Both the position numbers and the translations under genes were made by a program. Below are positions 15,678 through 24,735 of a stretch of 47,802 bases of DNA, piece by piece. Positions within the stretch are counted from its first letter, which is position 1; each line of letters begins with the position of its first letter. Source of the DNA: CAZEER01 sp964511215 (GTDB lineage: Bacteria > Fidelibacterota > Marinisomatia > Marinisomatales > UBA1611); NCBI GenBank assembly GCA_964511215.1, contig CAZEER010000007.1, positions 1-47,802 on the forward strand, in the 5' to 3' direction. The notes under the pieces were generated by a model. It saw only the letters and a program-made list of their open reading frames with translations, was not told the origin of the DNA and did not search any database.

Positions 15678-16919
15678 CTATAGATATTCATAATAGTCTT
15701 CAACATTTTCATAATTAATATCATCCATGAAAACTGAAAATGAAAAATAGCACACTAGATAATCCATATCCTCTATCCAATACGGTAAAAATTTGGGGGT
15801 CTTTATTAACTTTTCTTTTTTAAGCCTCATTAGCATCGGAATATCGTCAAGGGTTATCTTACCTGAAAATAAAAGTTTGATAATATCCTGCCTTCCTTTT
15901 GCAACGACAGTTCGAAAAAAATTATGCACTCTGACCAAACCATCTAGATAAACAATGTCCTTAGTAAAAGGTGCCCCACCTGTTAAAACTCCACCACGAA
16001 ATACCCTGCGAGCATTTTCAAAAGCATCTGCCTTTAATGAATTTCGCTCGAGGAAAAACCGGTATATATCAATAAAACTTGCACCCTCAATGGCCATTTG
16101 AATGGCAATTACCCTGTCAGTAATTCGGTACATACGCTCAACATCAATAGACCCAGTTATAAATTCTGAAAATACTGCGAGCCCTTCTTGTGTTTTTGTT
16201 ACTGCTCCATAGTTACCTCCTAGAATTTTCATTTCATCTTGCGCTCTACCATTTAAGGTAGTAGCAACATGTACCAGTGCCTCATGGTTAATAAGTTGAT
16301 CAACATCTTTTTGAGTAAAACTAGCACCCTTCCTAAGTTTAATATATTTTGAGGTTGCCGTAGCCTTTGCAGACATCCCATCCATAATTAGGATATCCGG
16401 GCTGTGTTTTCCAAAGATTTCTTTAACTCTATTTTCCATCAGCTGTCTCAATTCTACCACTTTAATTTTTTTTCTTTTTGGTTTAATTAGAGGATTGTTA
16501 TTATAAGTTTCGATAACAGAAATAAACTTGTTAGCAAGGTCGAGAGGTGTAGTTTCACCATCCCTAAGTAGTCCAGTGGGTAATCCATAGATTTTTGAAG
16601 AGATATTGTGAAACTCTTTTTCCCCAGTATGATTCAATAGATCTATACTTACTAAAATATCATTTAGTTTAATCTTTAGCCAATTATCAAATGGTGTATC
16701 ACCCATAAGATTAGAGGTCTTTTTTAAAAGTTTCAGGGTATCTTCTGACTCAAAATTTGGATATTCTATTTGAGGTAGTTTTTCAGAATCTGAACTAAAA
16801 AATTGATGACGAACAGAATCTGGCCAATTGAGATGTCTTAAGATTTTTACCCTTCGACTAGCTTTATAAAGATTATCTGAAATAGACTTAATCCTAACTC
16901 TATCGCTTTTTTTAAGCAT
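15678..16919 (-). CDS. QEGLA-motif (DUF1704/MATCAP family) putative metallopeptidase
   Basis: A 413-residue protein of the DUF1704 family, often annotated as a flavohaemoglobin expression-modulating QEGLA protein. The metal site is visible as HEALVH (HExxxH, 212-217), with the name-giving QEGLA at 244-248 supplying a further acidic ligand. The helical C-terminal half includes ENARRVFRGG and KDIVYLDGLV. Eukaryotic members (MATCAP) are tyrosine carboxypeptidases acting on tubulin, so a carboxypeptidase activity is plausible here; no bacterial substrate is established. No signal peptide. It is 6 bases downstream of rimO on the same strand, at the end of a long gene run. Confidence 0.88.
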   Translation of the reverse strand: MLKKSDRVRIKSISDNLYKASRRVKILRHLNWPDSVRHQFFSSDSEKLPQIEYPNFESEDTLKLLKKTSNLMGDTPFDNWLKIKLNDILVSIDLLNHTGEKEFHNISSKIYGLPTGLLRDGETTPLDLANKFISVIETYNNNPLIKPKRKKIKVVELRQLMENRVKEIFGKHSPDILIMDGMSAKATATSKYIKLRKGASFTQKDVDQLINHEALVHVATTLNGRAQDEMKILGGNYGAVTKTQEGLAVFSEFITGSIDVERMYRITDRVIAIQMAIEGASFIDIYRFFLERNSLKADAFENARRVFRGGVLTGGAPFTKDIVYLDGLVRVHNFFRTVVAKGRQDIIKLLFSGKITLDDIPMLMRLKKEKLIKTPKFLPYWIEDMDYLVCYFSFSVFMDDINYENVEDYYEYL

Positions 16920-16925
16920 AAAATA

Positions 16926-18215
16926 TTAAATTATCTTTCCAATGAGTTCATACTCATTGGCATCATCGATTTTCACATTAACAAATTTTCCTATCTCTGC
17001 ATATCCTTTAATATGAACAATATTATCAATTTCCGGAGAATCATATTCTGTACGTCCTACACTAATTTCATTCTCATTTTTATCAACAATTACTTTCAGA
17101 GTTTTGCCAACATATGATTCATTTTTTTTAAGACTTATATCATGCTGAATTTCTAATAATATATTTTTCCGCCTATCTTTTATTTCTCTATCCACATCAT
17201 CTTTTATATTTGCTGCAATAGTGCCCTCTTCCTCAGAATAAGTGAAAACTCCTAGACGATCAAACTGTATTTCTTCAACAAAATCTCTCAATTCCTTAAA
17301 ATGGTCTTCCGTCTCACCAGGATATCCCACTATAAGTGTCGTACGCAGTGCAATCTCAGGAATCACCTCCTTTAGCCGGCTTATACGATCTCTGATTCCT
17401 TTTTGACCAAGTCCCCTGCGCATGGATGTTAGTATATCATCCGCTGCATGCTGTATAGGCATATCCAGATAATTACAAACCTTATCCGATTCAGCCATAG
17501 AGTTAATAATACGCTGTGATAAGTGTGCAGGGTGGGCATAATGAATTCGAATCCAATCAATATCATCTACTCCATTTAACTCCCTTACTAAATCGCTAAG
17601 ATAAACTTTTTTATCAAGGTCCCATCCATATGAGGTTGTATCTTGAGCAATGACCAATAATTCTCTGGTACCATTAGAAGCTAGGCGCTCAACTTCTTCA
17701 ATAATAGCGGGAATAGTCCTACTTTTCTGAAGGCCTCTCATTATAGGTATACTACAGAATGAGCATCCATTATCACAACCCTCCGCTATTTTAACATAAG
17801 CATAGTGCCCTGGTGTCAGAAGTGACCGGAAAAACAACGGGTCATCTTTTTCATAATCCTGTCCCGTTAAAAAAGAAACTATCTGGCGGTGATCATTGCT
17901 ACCAAAAATCCTGTCAATTTCTGGTATTTCTTTTTGAATTTCTTGCGGATAACGTTCTGAAAGACACCCCATAACAACTAATTCTTTTAAAGACCCTGTT
18001 TTTTTCATCTCTGCTGCCTGTAGAATGGTATCTACCGATTCTTCTCTGGCAATATCTAAAAATCCACAGGTATTTACCACAATTGTTTCTGCCTCTTCTG
18101 GGTGATCTGTGATAGTAATATTAGTCTTGTTTAATCCACCAAGTAAAATCTCTGAGTCAACCAGGTTTTTTGCACATCCCAAACTGATTAGATTTATAAT
18201 CTTATTTTTAGTCAT
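16926..18215 (-). CDS. rimO: Ribosomal protein S12 methylthiotransferase RimO
   Basis: A 429-residue radical-SAM methylthiotransferase. The N-terminal UPF0004 cysteines are C14, C50 and C84, which bind the auxiliary cluster. The radical-SAM triad CxxxCxxC is C147, C151, C154 in GCDNGCSFC. GYPGETEDHF and a C-terminal TRAM domain (about 360-429, NEYELIGKII) complete it. RimO adds a methylthio group to an Asp of ribosomal protein S12. The opening INLISLGCAKNLVDSE is typical of RimO rather than MiaB. It lies 7 bases after ftsY and 6 before the QEGLA gene. Confidence 0.95.
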   Translation of the reverse strand: MTKNKIINLISLGCAKNLVDSEILLGGLNKTNITITDHPEEAETIVVNTCGFLDIAREESVDTILQAAEMKKTGSLKELVVMGCLSERYPQEIQKEIPEIDRIFGSNDHRQIVSFLTGQDYEKDDPLFFRSLLTPGHYAYVKIAEGCDNGCSFCSIPIMRGLQKSRTIPAIIEEVERLASNGTRELLVIAQDTTSYGWDLDKKVYLSDLVRELNGVDDIDWIRIHYAHPAHLSQRIINSMAESDKVCNYLDMPIQHAADDILTSMRRGLGQKGIRDRISRLKEVIPEIALRTTLIVGYPGETEDHFKELRDFVEEIQFDRLGVFTYSEEEGTIAANIKDDVDREIKDRRKNILLEIQHDISLKKNESYVGKTLKVIVDKNENEISVGRTEYDSPEIDNIVHIKGYAEIGKFVNVKIDDANEYELIGKII

Positions 18216-18222
18216 CTATATT

Positions 18223-19113
18223 TTAAAATTCTGTTTTACCCAAAAGTCCATCAATATAATCAGATGGTTTAAATGGTGCTATGTCAGATATCTTTTCACC
18301 TATGCCAACAAATTTTACAGGTATTTTCAATTGATTATATAGAGGAAATACTATTCCACCCCTTGCAGTACCATCCAATTTCGTTAAAATAACGCCGCTT
18401 ATTTTACAATGTTTTCCAAACTCTTTTGCTTGAACTAGTGAGTTTTGTCCTAGGTTTGCATCAATAGTAATAAGAGCACAATGCTTGAATTCTTGAAAGC
18501 GATTTTTAATGATTCTATCCATCTTATCTAATTCTTCCATCAGGTTACCATGAGTATGTAGCCTCCCCGCAGTATCTACTAAAACTATATTGCTTTTTCG
18601 TGCTTTAGCAGACTCAAGGCCATTAAAAAGTACAGAGGATGGATCTTTTGTTTCTTCATTATAAATAAAATTACAGTCTACTTGGTTACTCCATATTTTT
18701 AATTGATCAATCGCAGCCGCTCTATAAGTATCCGCAGCAATCAAAGTAACATTATGACCAGATTTACTATATAGATTGGATAACTTGGCAGCGGATGTAG
18801 TTTTGCCACTACCATTTACACCTACGATTAAAATTACAATTGGTTCTTTATCTACGATGAAACTCATATCATCAGATAAATGATTGAGAAGATGAATTTT
18901 TACTTTATCAATTAAATCTTTTCTAGAATATGATTTACTTATGCTGAGAATATCTTCCACCATTTCAAACCCCATATCAGTCTCCAATAAAACTTCTTCT
19001 AGTAGATCCATACTATCATCAGTAGGTTTATTTTTTGAAAGGTTATTAAATGCCTTACTAATGGTTTTTCTTGATTTCGCAAGAATATCATAAATCTTAT
19101 TGAACACGCCCAA
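18223..19113 (-). CDS. ftsY: Signal recognition particle receptor FtsY
   Basis: A 296-residue SRP-type GTPase. A short helical N domain (about 1-85) precedes the G domain with GVNGSGKT (98-105), DTYRAAA, DTAGRLHTHGNLMEEL and TKLDGTARGG. The end, VGIGEKISDIAPFKPSDYIDGLLG, is diagnostic for FtsY. It lacks the long acidic A domain of E. coli FtsY, as in many bacteria. It docks ribosome-SRP complexes at the membrane for co-translational insertion. Its start overlaps the 3' end of the phosphatidyltransferase gene by 17 bases, so translation is probably coupled. Confidence 0.96.
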   Translation of the reverse strand: MGVFNKIYDILAKSRKTISKAFNNLSKNKPTDDSMDLLEEVLLETDMGFEMVEDILSISKSYSRKDLIDKVKIHLLNHLSDDMSFIVDKEPIVILIVGVNGSGKTTSAAKLSNLYSKSGHNVTLIAADTYRAAAIDQLKIWSNQVDCNFIYNEETKDPSSVLFNGLESAKARKSNIVLVDTAGRLHTHGNLMEELDKMDRIIKNRFQEFKHCALITIDANLGQNSLVQAKEFGKHCKISGVILTKLDGTARGGIVFPLYNQLKIPVKFVGIGEKISDIAPFKPSDYIDGLLGKTEF

Positions 19114-19690
19114 CCCTTATTGAAATAATGAAATTTTTCAAGTATTGAAACATACTTATAATTAGTAAACCAGTTGCTGTATATATTGAAGTCATTTTTA
19201 ACCAAGGCAAGGAGTTAAGCTCAAAAATATGAAGGAATACACCCAAGGTCGTTATTCCAGTCGCCCATTTACCCCACCAATTAGCATGTAAAATCATAAA
19301 TCCATAATTAATGCAATAAATAGCAAATGTTGCAATCACCACATGCCTAGCTAAATAGAAGATAAAAAACCAAGCTGGAAACTGATTTATACCAACTAGG
19401 TAAACTAAAACTGAAATTATAACAATAAAATCTGCAGCAGGATCAAGCCATTTACCAAAATGAGTTACTGATCCCGCTCTTCGTGCAAAGTATCCATCTA
19501 AAGCATCAGAGAGAATCGCCGCCAAGATTAACGCCCCAGTAATCCAATTCCATGATTCATAAACCATTGAATAAATTATTGGAATTGCCGAAAGAGCGCG
19601 TAACAAACTAATCAAATTAGCAAGAGTAAGCACTCGAGTAGGATCGTTAATAATTCGTTCCTTTAAATTTAACTTTTTTGGTTCTGTCAT
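19097..19690 (-). CDS. pgsA: CDP-alcohol phosphatidyltransferase, probably phosphatidylglycerophosphate synthase
   Basis: A 197-residue integral membrane enzyme with about five or six helices. The signature D-G-x2-A-R-x8-G-x3-D-x3-D is present as DALDGYFARRAGSVTHFGKW followed by LDPAAD. The family transfers a phosphatidyl group from CDP-diacylglycerol to an alcohol. PgsA (glycerol-3-phosphate as acceptor) is the likeliest by size and by the ANLISLLRALSAIPI opening, but a cardiolipin synthase-like member is possible. It precedes ftsY with a 17-base overlap. Confidence 0.82.
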   Translation of the reverse strand: MTEPKKLNLKERIINDPTRVLTLANLISLLRALSAIPIIYSMVYESWNWITGALILAAILSDALDGYFARRAGSVTHFGKWLDPAADFIVIISVLVYLVGINQFPAWFFIFYLARHVVIATFAIYCINYGFMILHANWWGKWATGITTLGVFLHIFELNSLPWLKMTSIYTATGLLIISMFQYLKNFIISIRVGRVQ

Positions 19691-19745
19691 ATGATTAGGT
19701 ATGGAAAGTAAATATTAATTATCTTAGTATCAAAAAGGATTGAAT

Positions 19746-21029
19746 TCAATCATGGATTAAATTTTGGATAATGCGAGATGTTGATCCTAGGTTATTTCTA
19801 ATAACATCTTTTGCCGCTTTACTTGCTATTTCCAATCTATTAGATTCACTAAGAAGAAGACCCAATATTCTTTCAAATTCTTTCTGACTATCTATACAAA
19901 AACCTCCACCATTTTTTATTAATTCATAAGCTTCAGGTGCGTGATCATATCTAGGACCAAATAGAACAGGAAGAGAAGCAACTGCAGGCTCCATTACATT
20001 GTGGATTCCAGTTGACATTCCCCCACCTATAAAAGCAATCTGCCCTTGCCAGTAGAGTTTTGAAAGAATACCTACTACATCAAGGATCACTATTTTATCA
20101 TCAGGCAGCAATAAATCTTTTAGATTGTTAACGACCAATGGTCTATAACCTAAAACATTATATTGTGATTTTATTTTATTTATCTGTCTTTTATTTGGTT
20201 CATGTGGAACATGTAAAACTTTTAGATCTGAAAATGAAGATAATAAATTTGACAGTCCTGGTATAATAAATTCATTATCTTCAGCGTGGGAGCTACCTAT
20301 AATTATTCGTTTTTCTCTTTTAAAAATAGAATATTTTTCCTCTGGTAAAAATTCTTTTGCTGATTCCATTACCATATCATACCTAGGATTTCCCAATTGT
20401 CTAATAAGCGATGTATTATTATTGCCAATAATTTCACTGATTAATTTTTTATCTTTATCCGTGATAGTATATATTGCATCCATAGCTCCATATAAATATT
20501 TATAGAAGTTTTTTACAAAAGGTTGAAACTTGTTCGAATCTTTCTTAATCCTAGTTGCAAAAATACTCGTATGGATAGATTTATATTTAGCAAGCCATAA
20601 AAAATTGGGCCATAAATCGTAGGCTACAAAAACAAATTTTTTAGGATTGCAAATATTGAGAGCTCTAGAAATCACCCATGGAAAATCAAAAGGCAAATAT
20701 ATTTTAAGGTCCATGGCATCACTGTTTGCAAATTCGTATCCAGAGGGAGAGGTAAAGCTTACTATATTAATAAAGGAGTTATCTATCTTTTTCATTCCTT
20801 CTATTATGGGCTTTAACTGAAAAAATTCCCCAAGGCTTGATGTATGAAACCAGTATATTCCTGTATTTAATTTATTATAACTAAAAAATAACTTTAATTT
20901 ACTGAGAGAGCGAAATCTACCTAGGTTCCCTATTCTTAATTTTCTATTAAAAACAGATAATACCATAACCGATATAAATAAAAGCGGATATATAATACCA
21001 TTATATAAAATAATCCAAAAAATTTTCAT
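19746..21029 (-). CDS. waaA: 3-deoxy-D-manno-octulosonic acid (Kdo) transferase
   Basis: A 427-residue GT30-type enzyme that attaches Kdo to lipid A precursor at the inner membrane. An N-terminal membrane helix (about 3-25) is followed by the acceptor-side motif WFHTSSLGEF, in which the glutamate is the usual catalytic base. Later motifs are YDLWPNFLW, IGSSHAEDNEFI, HVPHEPNKR and GGGMSTGIHNVMEPA, then FGPRYDHAPEA, all as in WaaA/KdtA. It shows the cell makes a Kdo-lipid A anchor. It is 10 bases after the heptosyltransferase gene. Confidence 0.95.
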   Translation of the reverse strand: MKIFWIILYNGIIYPLLFISVMVLSVFNRKLRIGNLGRFRSLSKLKLFFSYNKLNTGIYWFHTSSLGEFFQLKPIIEGMKKIDNSFINIVSFTSPSGYEFANSDAMDLKIYLPFDFPWVISRALNICNPKKFVFVAYDLWPNFLWLAKYKSIHTSIFATRIKKDSNKFQPFVKNFYKYLYGAMDAIYTITDKDKKLISEIIGNNNTSLIRQLGNPRYDMVMESAKEFLPEEKYSIFKREKRIIIGSSHAEDNEFIIPGLSNLLSSFSDLKVLHVPHEPNKRQINKIKSQYNVLGYRPLVVNNLKDLLLPDDKIVILDVVGILSKLYWQGQIAFIGGGMSTGIHNVMEPAVASLPVLFGPRYDHAPEAYELIKNGGGFCIDSQKEFERILGLLLSESNRLEIASKAAKDVIRNNLGSTSRIIQNLIHD

Positions 21030-21039
21030 ACTTGATATT

Positions 21040-22038
21040 TTAACATTTTACCAAAGAATTAATTACATCTTTTGGAGTGATTGATTCAAGGCACACTTGA
21101 GATTTACGATAGCAAGGTAATTTCCCATTTTGGGAGCATGGCCTGCACCATACTTCTTTTTGGATTTGGTTAGAACCTAATAAATTTACTCCCCCACCTG
21201 TCTCTGATGAAGTAGGCCCAAGAATCATATTTACATGTTTTCCAAGCGCCTCTGCTGCATGTACTAGACCAGTATCGCTCCCAATAATGAATTGTGCATT
21301 AGCCATAATGGCAAGAGCCTGCCGCAAACTCGTCTTTCCTGCAAGGTTCACTACATTGTCTAACTTTGATGATATATCAAAACAAATTCTATCATGCTCA
21401 GAGCCAAGTAATACAACGGGCATATTTATTTTTTTAAGTGTTTCAATATAGTTTTCTGCAGGCCACTGTTTTTGGGGCCATGCTGCACCTGGAATTATAG
21501 TAATAAAATCATTGAATATACCTTTCTTTAACAACATCTTCTGAGCTTCTTTAATCTCATGATTGCTCACTATCAATTTAGTATGTGGTAATTTTGAATG
21601 ATCTTTTAATAAGTGACCGAAAGTATCGTGATACATAGTAAGAATTGAGAAGTCTGATGCAAAATCATTGCGATGAAATAAAAATAACATTAGTCGTTTT
21701 ATACGAGGTTTTTTTATTTGGTAAAACTTTGCTGAAATTCGGAATAATAAAATATTAGAGCGTATAGAATTATGTAGATCAAAAATAATTTTATATTTTT
21801 TTTCTTGAAGGTAATCAGCAAAATTCCATAATTCTCTCAATGTAGATTTAGGATTGATCGAAAGTAAGATATCAATATCAGGATGATATTCTAATAATGG
21901 AGCAAAAGTTTCTAAAGTTAAAAATGTTATCTGAGCTTCTGGGTATGCTATCCTTATCGTTCTCAATGGCGATGTGGAAAGAACAATATCTCCGATTGAG
22001 CTGAATCGGATGATCAGAATTTTTTGATCGTATTCCAT
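21040..22038 (-). CDS. ADP-heptose:LPS heptosyltransferase (GT9)
   Basis: A 332-residue GT9 glycosyltransferase that should add heptose to the LPS inner core. Motifs: an N-terminal IIRFSSIGDIVLSTSPLR, the central IIPGAAWPQKQWPAENY, LLGSEHDR and LAGKTSLRQALAIM, and the donor site IGSDTGLVHAAEALGK ending in LGPTSSETGG. WaaC and WaaF types cannot be separated here. A polyprenyl synthase gene lies 5 bases before it and waaA 10 bases after it, so it belongs to an envelope operon. Confidence 0.92.
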   Translation of the reverse strand: MEYDQKILIIRFSSIGDIVLSTSPLRTIRIAYPEAQITFLTLETFAPLLEYHPDIDILLSINPKSTLRELWNFADYLQEKKYKIIFDLHNSIRSNILLFRISAKFYQIKKPRIKRLMLFLFHRNDFASDFSILTMYHDTFGHLLKDHSKLPHTKLIVSNHEIKEAQKMLLKKGIFNDFITIIPGAAWPQKQWPAENYIETLKKINMPVVLLGSEHDRICFDISSKLDNVVNLAGKTSLRQALAIMANAQFIIGSDTGLVHAAEALGKHVNMILGPTSSETGGGVNLLGSNQIQKEVWCRPCSQNGKLPCYRKSQVCLESITPKDVINSLVKC

Positions 22039-22043
22039 CTGAT

Positions 22044-23033
22044 TTATTTAATTCTGGAAACATTAAAAGCTACAAGGTCATGCATTGATTGTCTAATAGG
22101 CGAATCCGGGTATGAGGATATTGCATCAATAGCTTTATTGGAAAATTCATCGATCTTTTTAAAGGCATAACCAACACCGCCGGCATTTTCTATAATACCT
22201 CTAATTTGAGAGAGTACACCTTTATTTTTGTGTTTTTTATCCATTAATCTTTTTAAATAACGATTTTCTTTTTTTGACATATTATTTTTTGAAAAAATTA
22301 GAGGTAGAGTAATCATATTTTTCTTTATATCACCATTCCCATTTTTCCCAGTATCATTCTCACTACCCAATAAATCAAATATATCATCTTTAATTTGAAA
22401 TGCAATTCCAAAATTTTGCCCATAAGCATGTGTAGCTTGTCTGTCTTTTCTACTTTTTGTCGTTGTTATTGCTCCTAATTCACAACTCGTAGCAAAAAGG
22501 GAAGCTGTTTTTTGACTAATCATTTCAAAATATACTTCTTCAGTCATGGACCTTGTAATACTTTTTTCAATTTGAAGTATTTCTCCAGCGCTTAGTTTTT
22601 CTGCAGTATTGGATATTTTCTCTAGAGCATCAAAATCCTTTAGACTAATCATATTGATTAAAGCTTTACTAAGTAAATAATCACCCATTAGTATTGATAA
22701 TTTATTCTTCCATATCATATTGATTGATGGCTTACCTCTTCTAAGGGTAGCTTCATCTACAACATCATCATGAACTAAAGTTGCAATATGCAAAATTTCC
22801 ATCATCGCAGCTGCCCTATAGCTATTTTTTGTTGGTTCACCACACAACCTAGAGGAAAACAACGTAAGAATCGGTCTCATATTTTTTCCACGGTTTCTAA
22901 TTAAAAATTTAGAAATTGAATTAATGAGTCTCACCTCGGACTTAATGGCATGCTCAAATTCTTTTTGGAAAAGTTTTATATCTTCCAAAATAGGTTTTAT
23001 AATACGTTTTAAAGTAATTGAATCTCTATGCAT
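22044..23033 (-). CDS. Long-chain polyprenyl diphosphate synthase
   Basis: A 329-residue trans-prenyltransferase. First aspartate-rich motif HDDVVDEATLRRGKP, with the RRGKPS substrate loop; second motif KDDIFDLLG (DDxxD). The FQIKDD surroundings are typical of IspB/HepT-type synthases making C35-C45 chains for quinone side chains. Chain length is not set by what I can read. It may serve menaquinone/ubiquinone biosynthesis, or supply prenyl substrate for the reductase at 31729-32943. It is 38 bases downstream of tatC. Confidence 0.92.
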   Translation of the reverse strand: MHRDSITLKRIIKPILEDIKLFQKEFEHAIKSEVRLINSISKFLIRNRGKNMRPILTLFSSRLCGEPTKNSYRAAAMMEILHIATLVHDDVVDEATLRRGKPSINMIWKNKLSILMGDYLLSKALINMISLKDFDALEKISNTAEKLSAGEILQIEKSITRSMTEEVYFEMISQKTASLFATSCELGAITTTKSRKDRQATHAYGQNFGIAFQIKDDIFDLLGSENDTGKNGNGDIKKNMITLPLIFSKNNMSKKENRYLKRLMDKKHKNKGVLSQIRGIIENAGGVGYAFKKIDEFSNKAIDAISSYPDSPIRQSMHDLVAFNVSRIK

Positions 23034-23071
23034 CTATTACAAAAATAACTTTATTAATCTATGAATTTCAA

Positions 23072-23800
23072 TCAGCTTCTATTACGATTTACTAGCCAGG
23101 ACACACCAATACTGGCCTCATATAACAATGTCAGTGGGACAGACATTATTAACATTGAAAGGGGGTCAGGTGGTGTAATAAATGATGAAATTATAAAAAT
23201 AGAAACAACTGCATGTCTTCTGTAATGCTTCATAAATGCAGGTGTTAATATACCTATTATAGATAAAATAAATGAGACTACAGGTAGTTGGAAAATCAAC
23301 CCTGCACCTAATAATAGCCATATCAGAAAACTAAAATAATATTGGATTGAAAAATTATTTTCAACAAGGTTTGAGCCTATACCGCTGAAAAACTCAAGAG
23401 AAAAGGGTATGAGAATTAAATAGCCAAATAAGATTCCTGCTATAAAGGATGTAAATGAAAAAAATACTACAGGTAAAGCAAATTTTTTCTCATTTACCTT
23501 TAACCCGGGCTCTATAAACTTCCAAAATTGATAGATCAAGTATGGCAGAACAATTATAAAACCGGCTATAAATGATATAGACCATTTTATGATAAACATA
23601 CCCTGAACCTTCAAACTAATTAGATTAATCGTACTAGAAGTGCTTGTTGTGGGTTTTAAAAGTACGTTTAAAATAGAATCAATATTCCCAAATGAAATAA
23701 TACACCCAATCACAATTGCAATCAATCCCCTGATGATTCTGATTCGTAATTCTTCGAGATGATCTAAAAAACCCATTTCAGATTGTTTATTATTTTTCAA
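23072..23800 (-). CDS. tatC: Sec-independent (Tat) translocase subunit TatC
   Basis: A 242-residue six-helix membrane protein, the receptor of the twin-arginine pathway that exports folded proteins. It carries the family's opening FLDHLEELRIRI, a YQFWKFIEPGL loop, a F-x-F-G-Y-L stretch and SSFITPPDPLSM near the end. The longest frame starts at a TTG right after meaB. An ATG at 23776 giving MGFLDHLEELR is at least as likely as the real start. No tatA is in the window. Confidence 0.95.
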   Translation of the reverse strand: MKNNKQSEMGFLDHLEELRIRIIRGLIAIVIGCIISFGNIDSILNVLLKPTTSTSSTINLISLKVQGMFIIKWSISFIAGFIIVLPYLIYQFWKFIEPGLKVNEKKFALPVVFFSFTSFIAGILFGYLILIPFSLEFFSGIGSNLVENNFSIQYYFSFLIWLLLGAGLIFQLPVVSFILSIIGILTPAFMKHYRRHAVVSIFIISSFITPPDPLSMLIMSVPLTLLYEASIGVSWLVNRNRS

Positions 23801-23802
23801 TT

Positions 23803-24735
23803 TTAAGATTTACCTAATAATTCTTTTGCAATAACATTTGGTGCTTTTTTAATCTGTTCTAGTTTTTGAGTTAATTGATCCAAAATTTTTATTTTATCAT
23901 TACTCCAGAAAGTATTCTCTAGTTTCTCACGTACAAGATCAAAAACTCTTTTTTTATAACGATCTAATCTGCGTCTATCAAGTAACCCACACTGTGTCAT
24001 TGATTCTAAGTGATTTTGTATTCCAAAAAATAATTCTACGATACCATTTGATTGAGTTGCAATTGTGTTAAATACTGGAGGTTCAATTTTATCCTTTGGA
24101 TTAAAAGAGTGTAGTACATTTTTCAACAAAGATGCTAACCTATTTGCTCCATCTCTATCTGATTTGTTTACTACAAAGATATCTGCTATTTCTATTAAAC
24201 CTGCCTTCATTAATTGGATTTCATCTCCTGATTCTGGGACAAGTACCACAATACATATATCCGCAGTATTCACAATGTCATGCTCCCCTTGCCCAACACC
24301 AACAGTTTCATAAATAATAATATCCTTTCCACTGGCAGCCAAAACATCTCCAATCTCTTGAGATTTTCTAGACAAGCCACCTAAGTCTCCATTATTACCT
24401 ACGCTGCGAATGAAAACTTGGTCATTCCAAGTATATTTATTCATCCTAATTCTGTCACCCAATAATGAACCCCCAGTAAAAGGACTAGTAGGGTCAACTG
24501 CGATAACACCTACAGTTTTTTTATTTGCCAAGAAAGTCTCCATTAGATTGTTTGTTAAAGTACTCTTACCAGCACCTGGTGGTCCTGTTATTCCAATCCT
24601 TATTGATTTACTGGTATAAGAATAAATTTTGCTTAAAGAGGAAGAAGAAATTTGATTATTTTCAATAAGAGTAATCGCTTTTGCGATAGATCCATGGTCA
24701 TTCTCCAATATGCCACGGATGAGTTTTTGGGACAT
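23803..24735 (-). CDS. meaB: MeaB-type G3E GTPase (methylmalonyl-CoA mutase chaperone; ArgK)
   Basis: A 310-residue GTPase. Walker A is GPPGAGKST, followed by VIAVDPTSPFTGGSLLGDRIRM. Then come a Walker B-like IIYETVGVGQGEHD and the guanine motif NKSD. MeaB protects and reloads adenosylcobalamin-dependent methylmalonyl-CoA mutase, so the cell probably has a B12-dependent propionyl/succinyl-CoA route. The mutase genes are not in this window. Its ATG follows the TAG of the Crp/Fnr gene with no gap (TAGATG read 5' to 3'), so the two are almost certainly co-transcribed. Confidence 0.94.
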   Translation of the reverse strand: MSQKLIRGILENDHGSIAKAITLIENNQISSSSLSKIYSYTSKSIRIGITGPPGAGKSTLTNNLMETFLANKKTVGVIAVDPTSPFTGGSLLGDRIRMNKYTWNDQVFIRSVGNNGDLGGLSRKSQEIGDVLAASGKDIIIYETVGVGQGEHDIVNTADICIVVLVPESGDEIQLMKAGLIEIADIFVVNKSDRDGANRLASLLKNVLHSFNPKDKIEPPVFNTIATQSNGIVELFFGIQNHLESMTQCGLLDRRRLDRYKKRVFDLVREKLENTFWSNDKIKILDQLTQKLEQIKKAPNVIAKELLGKS

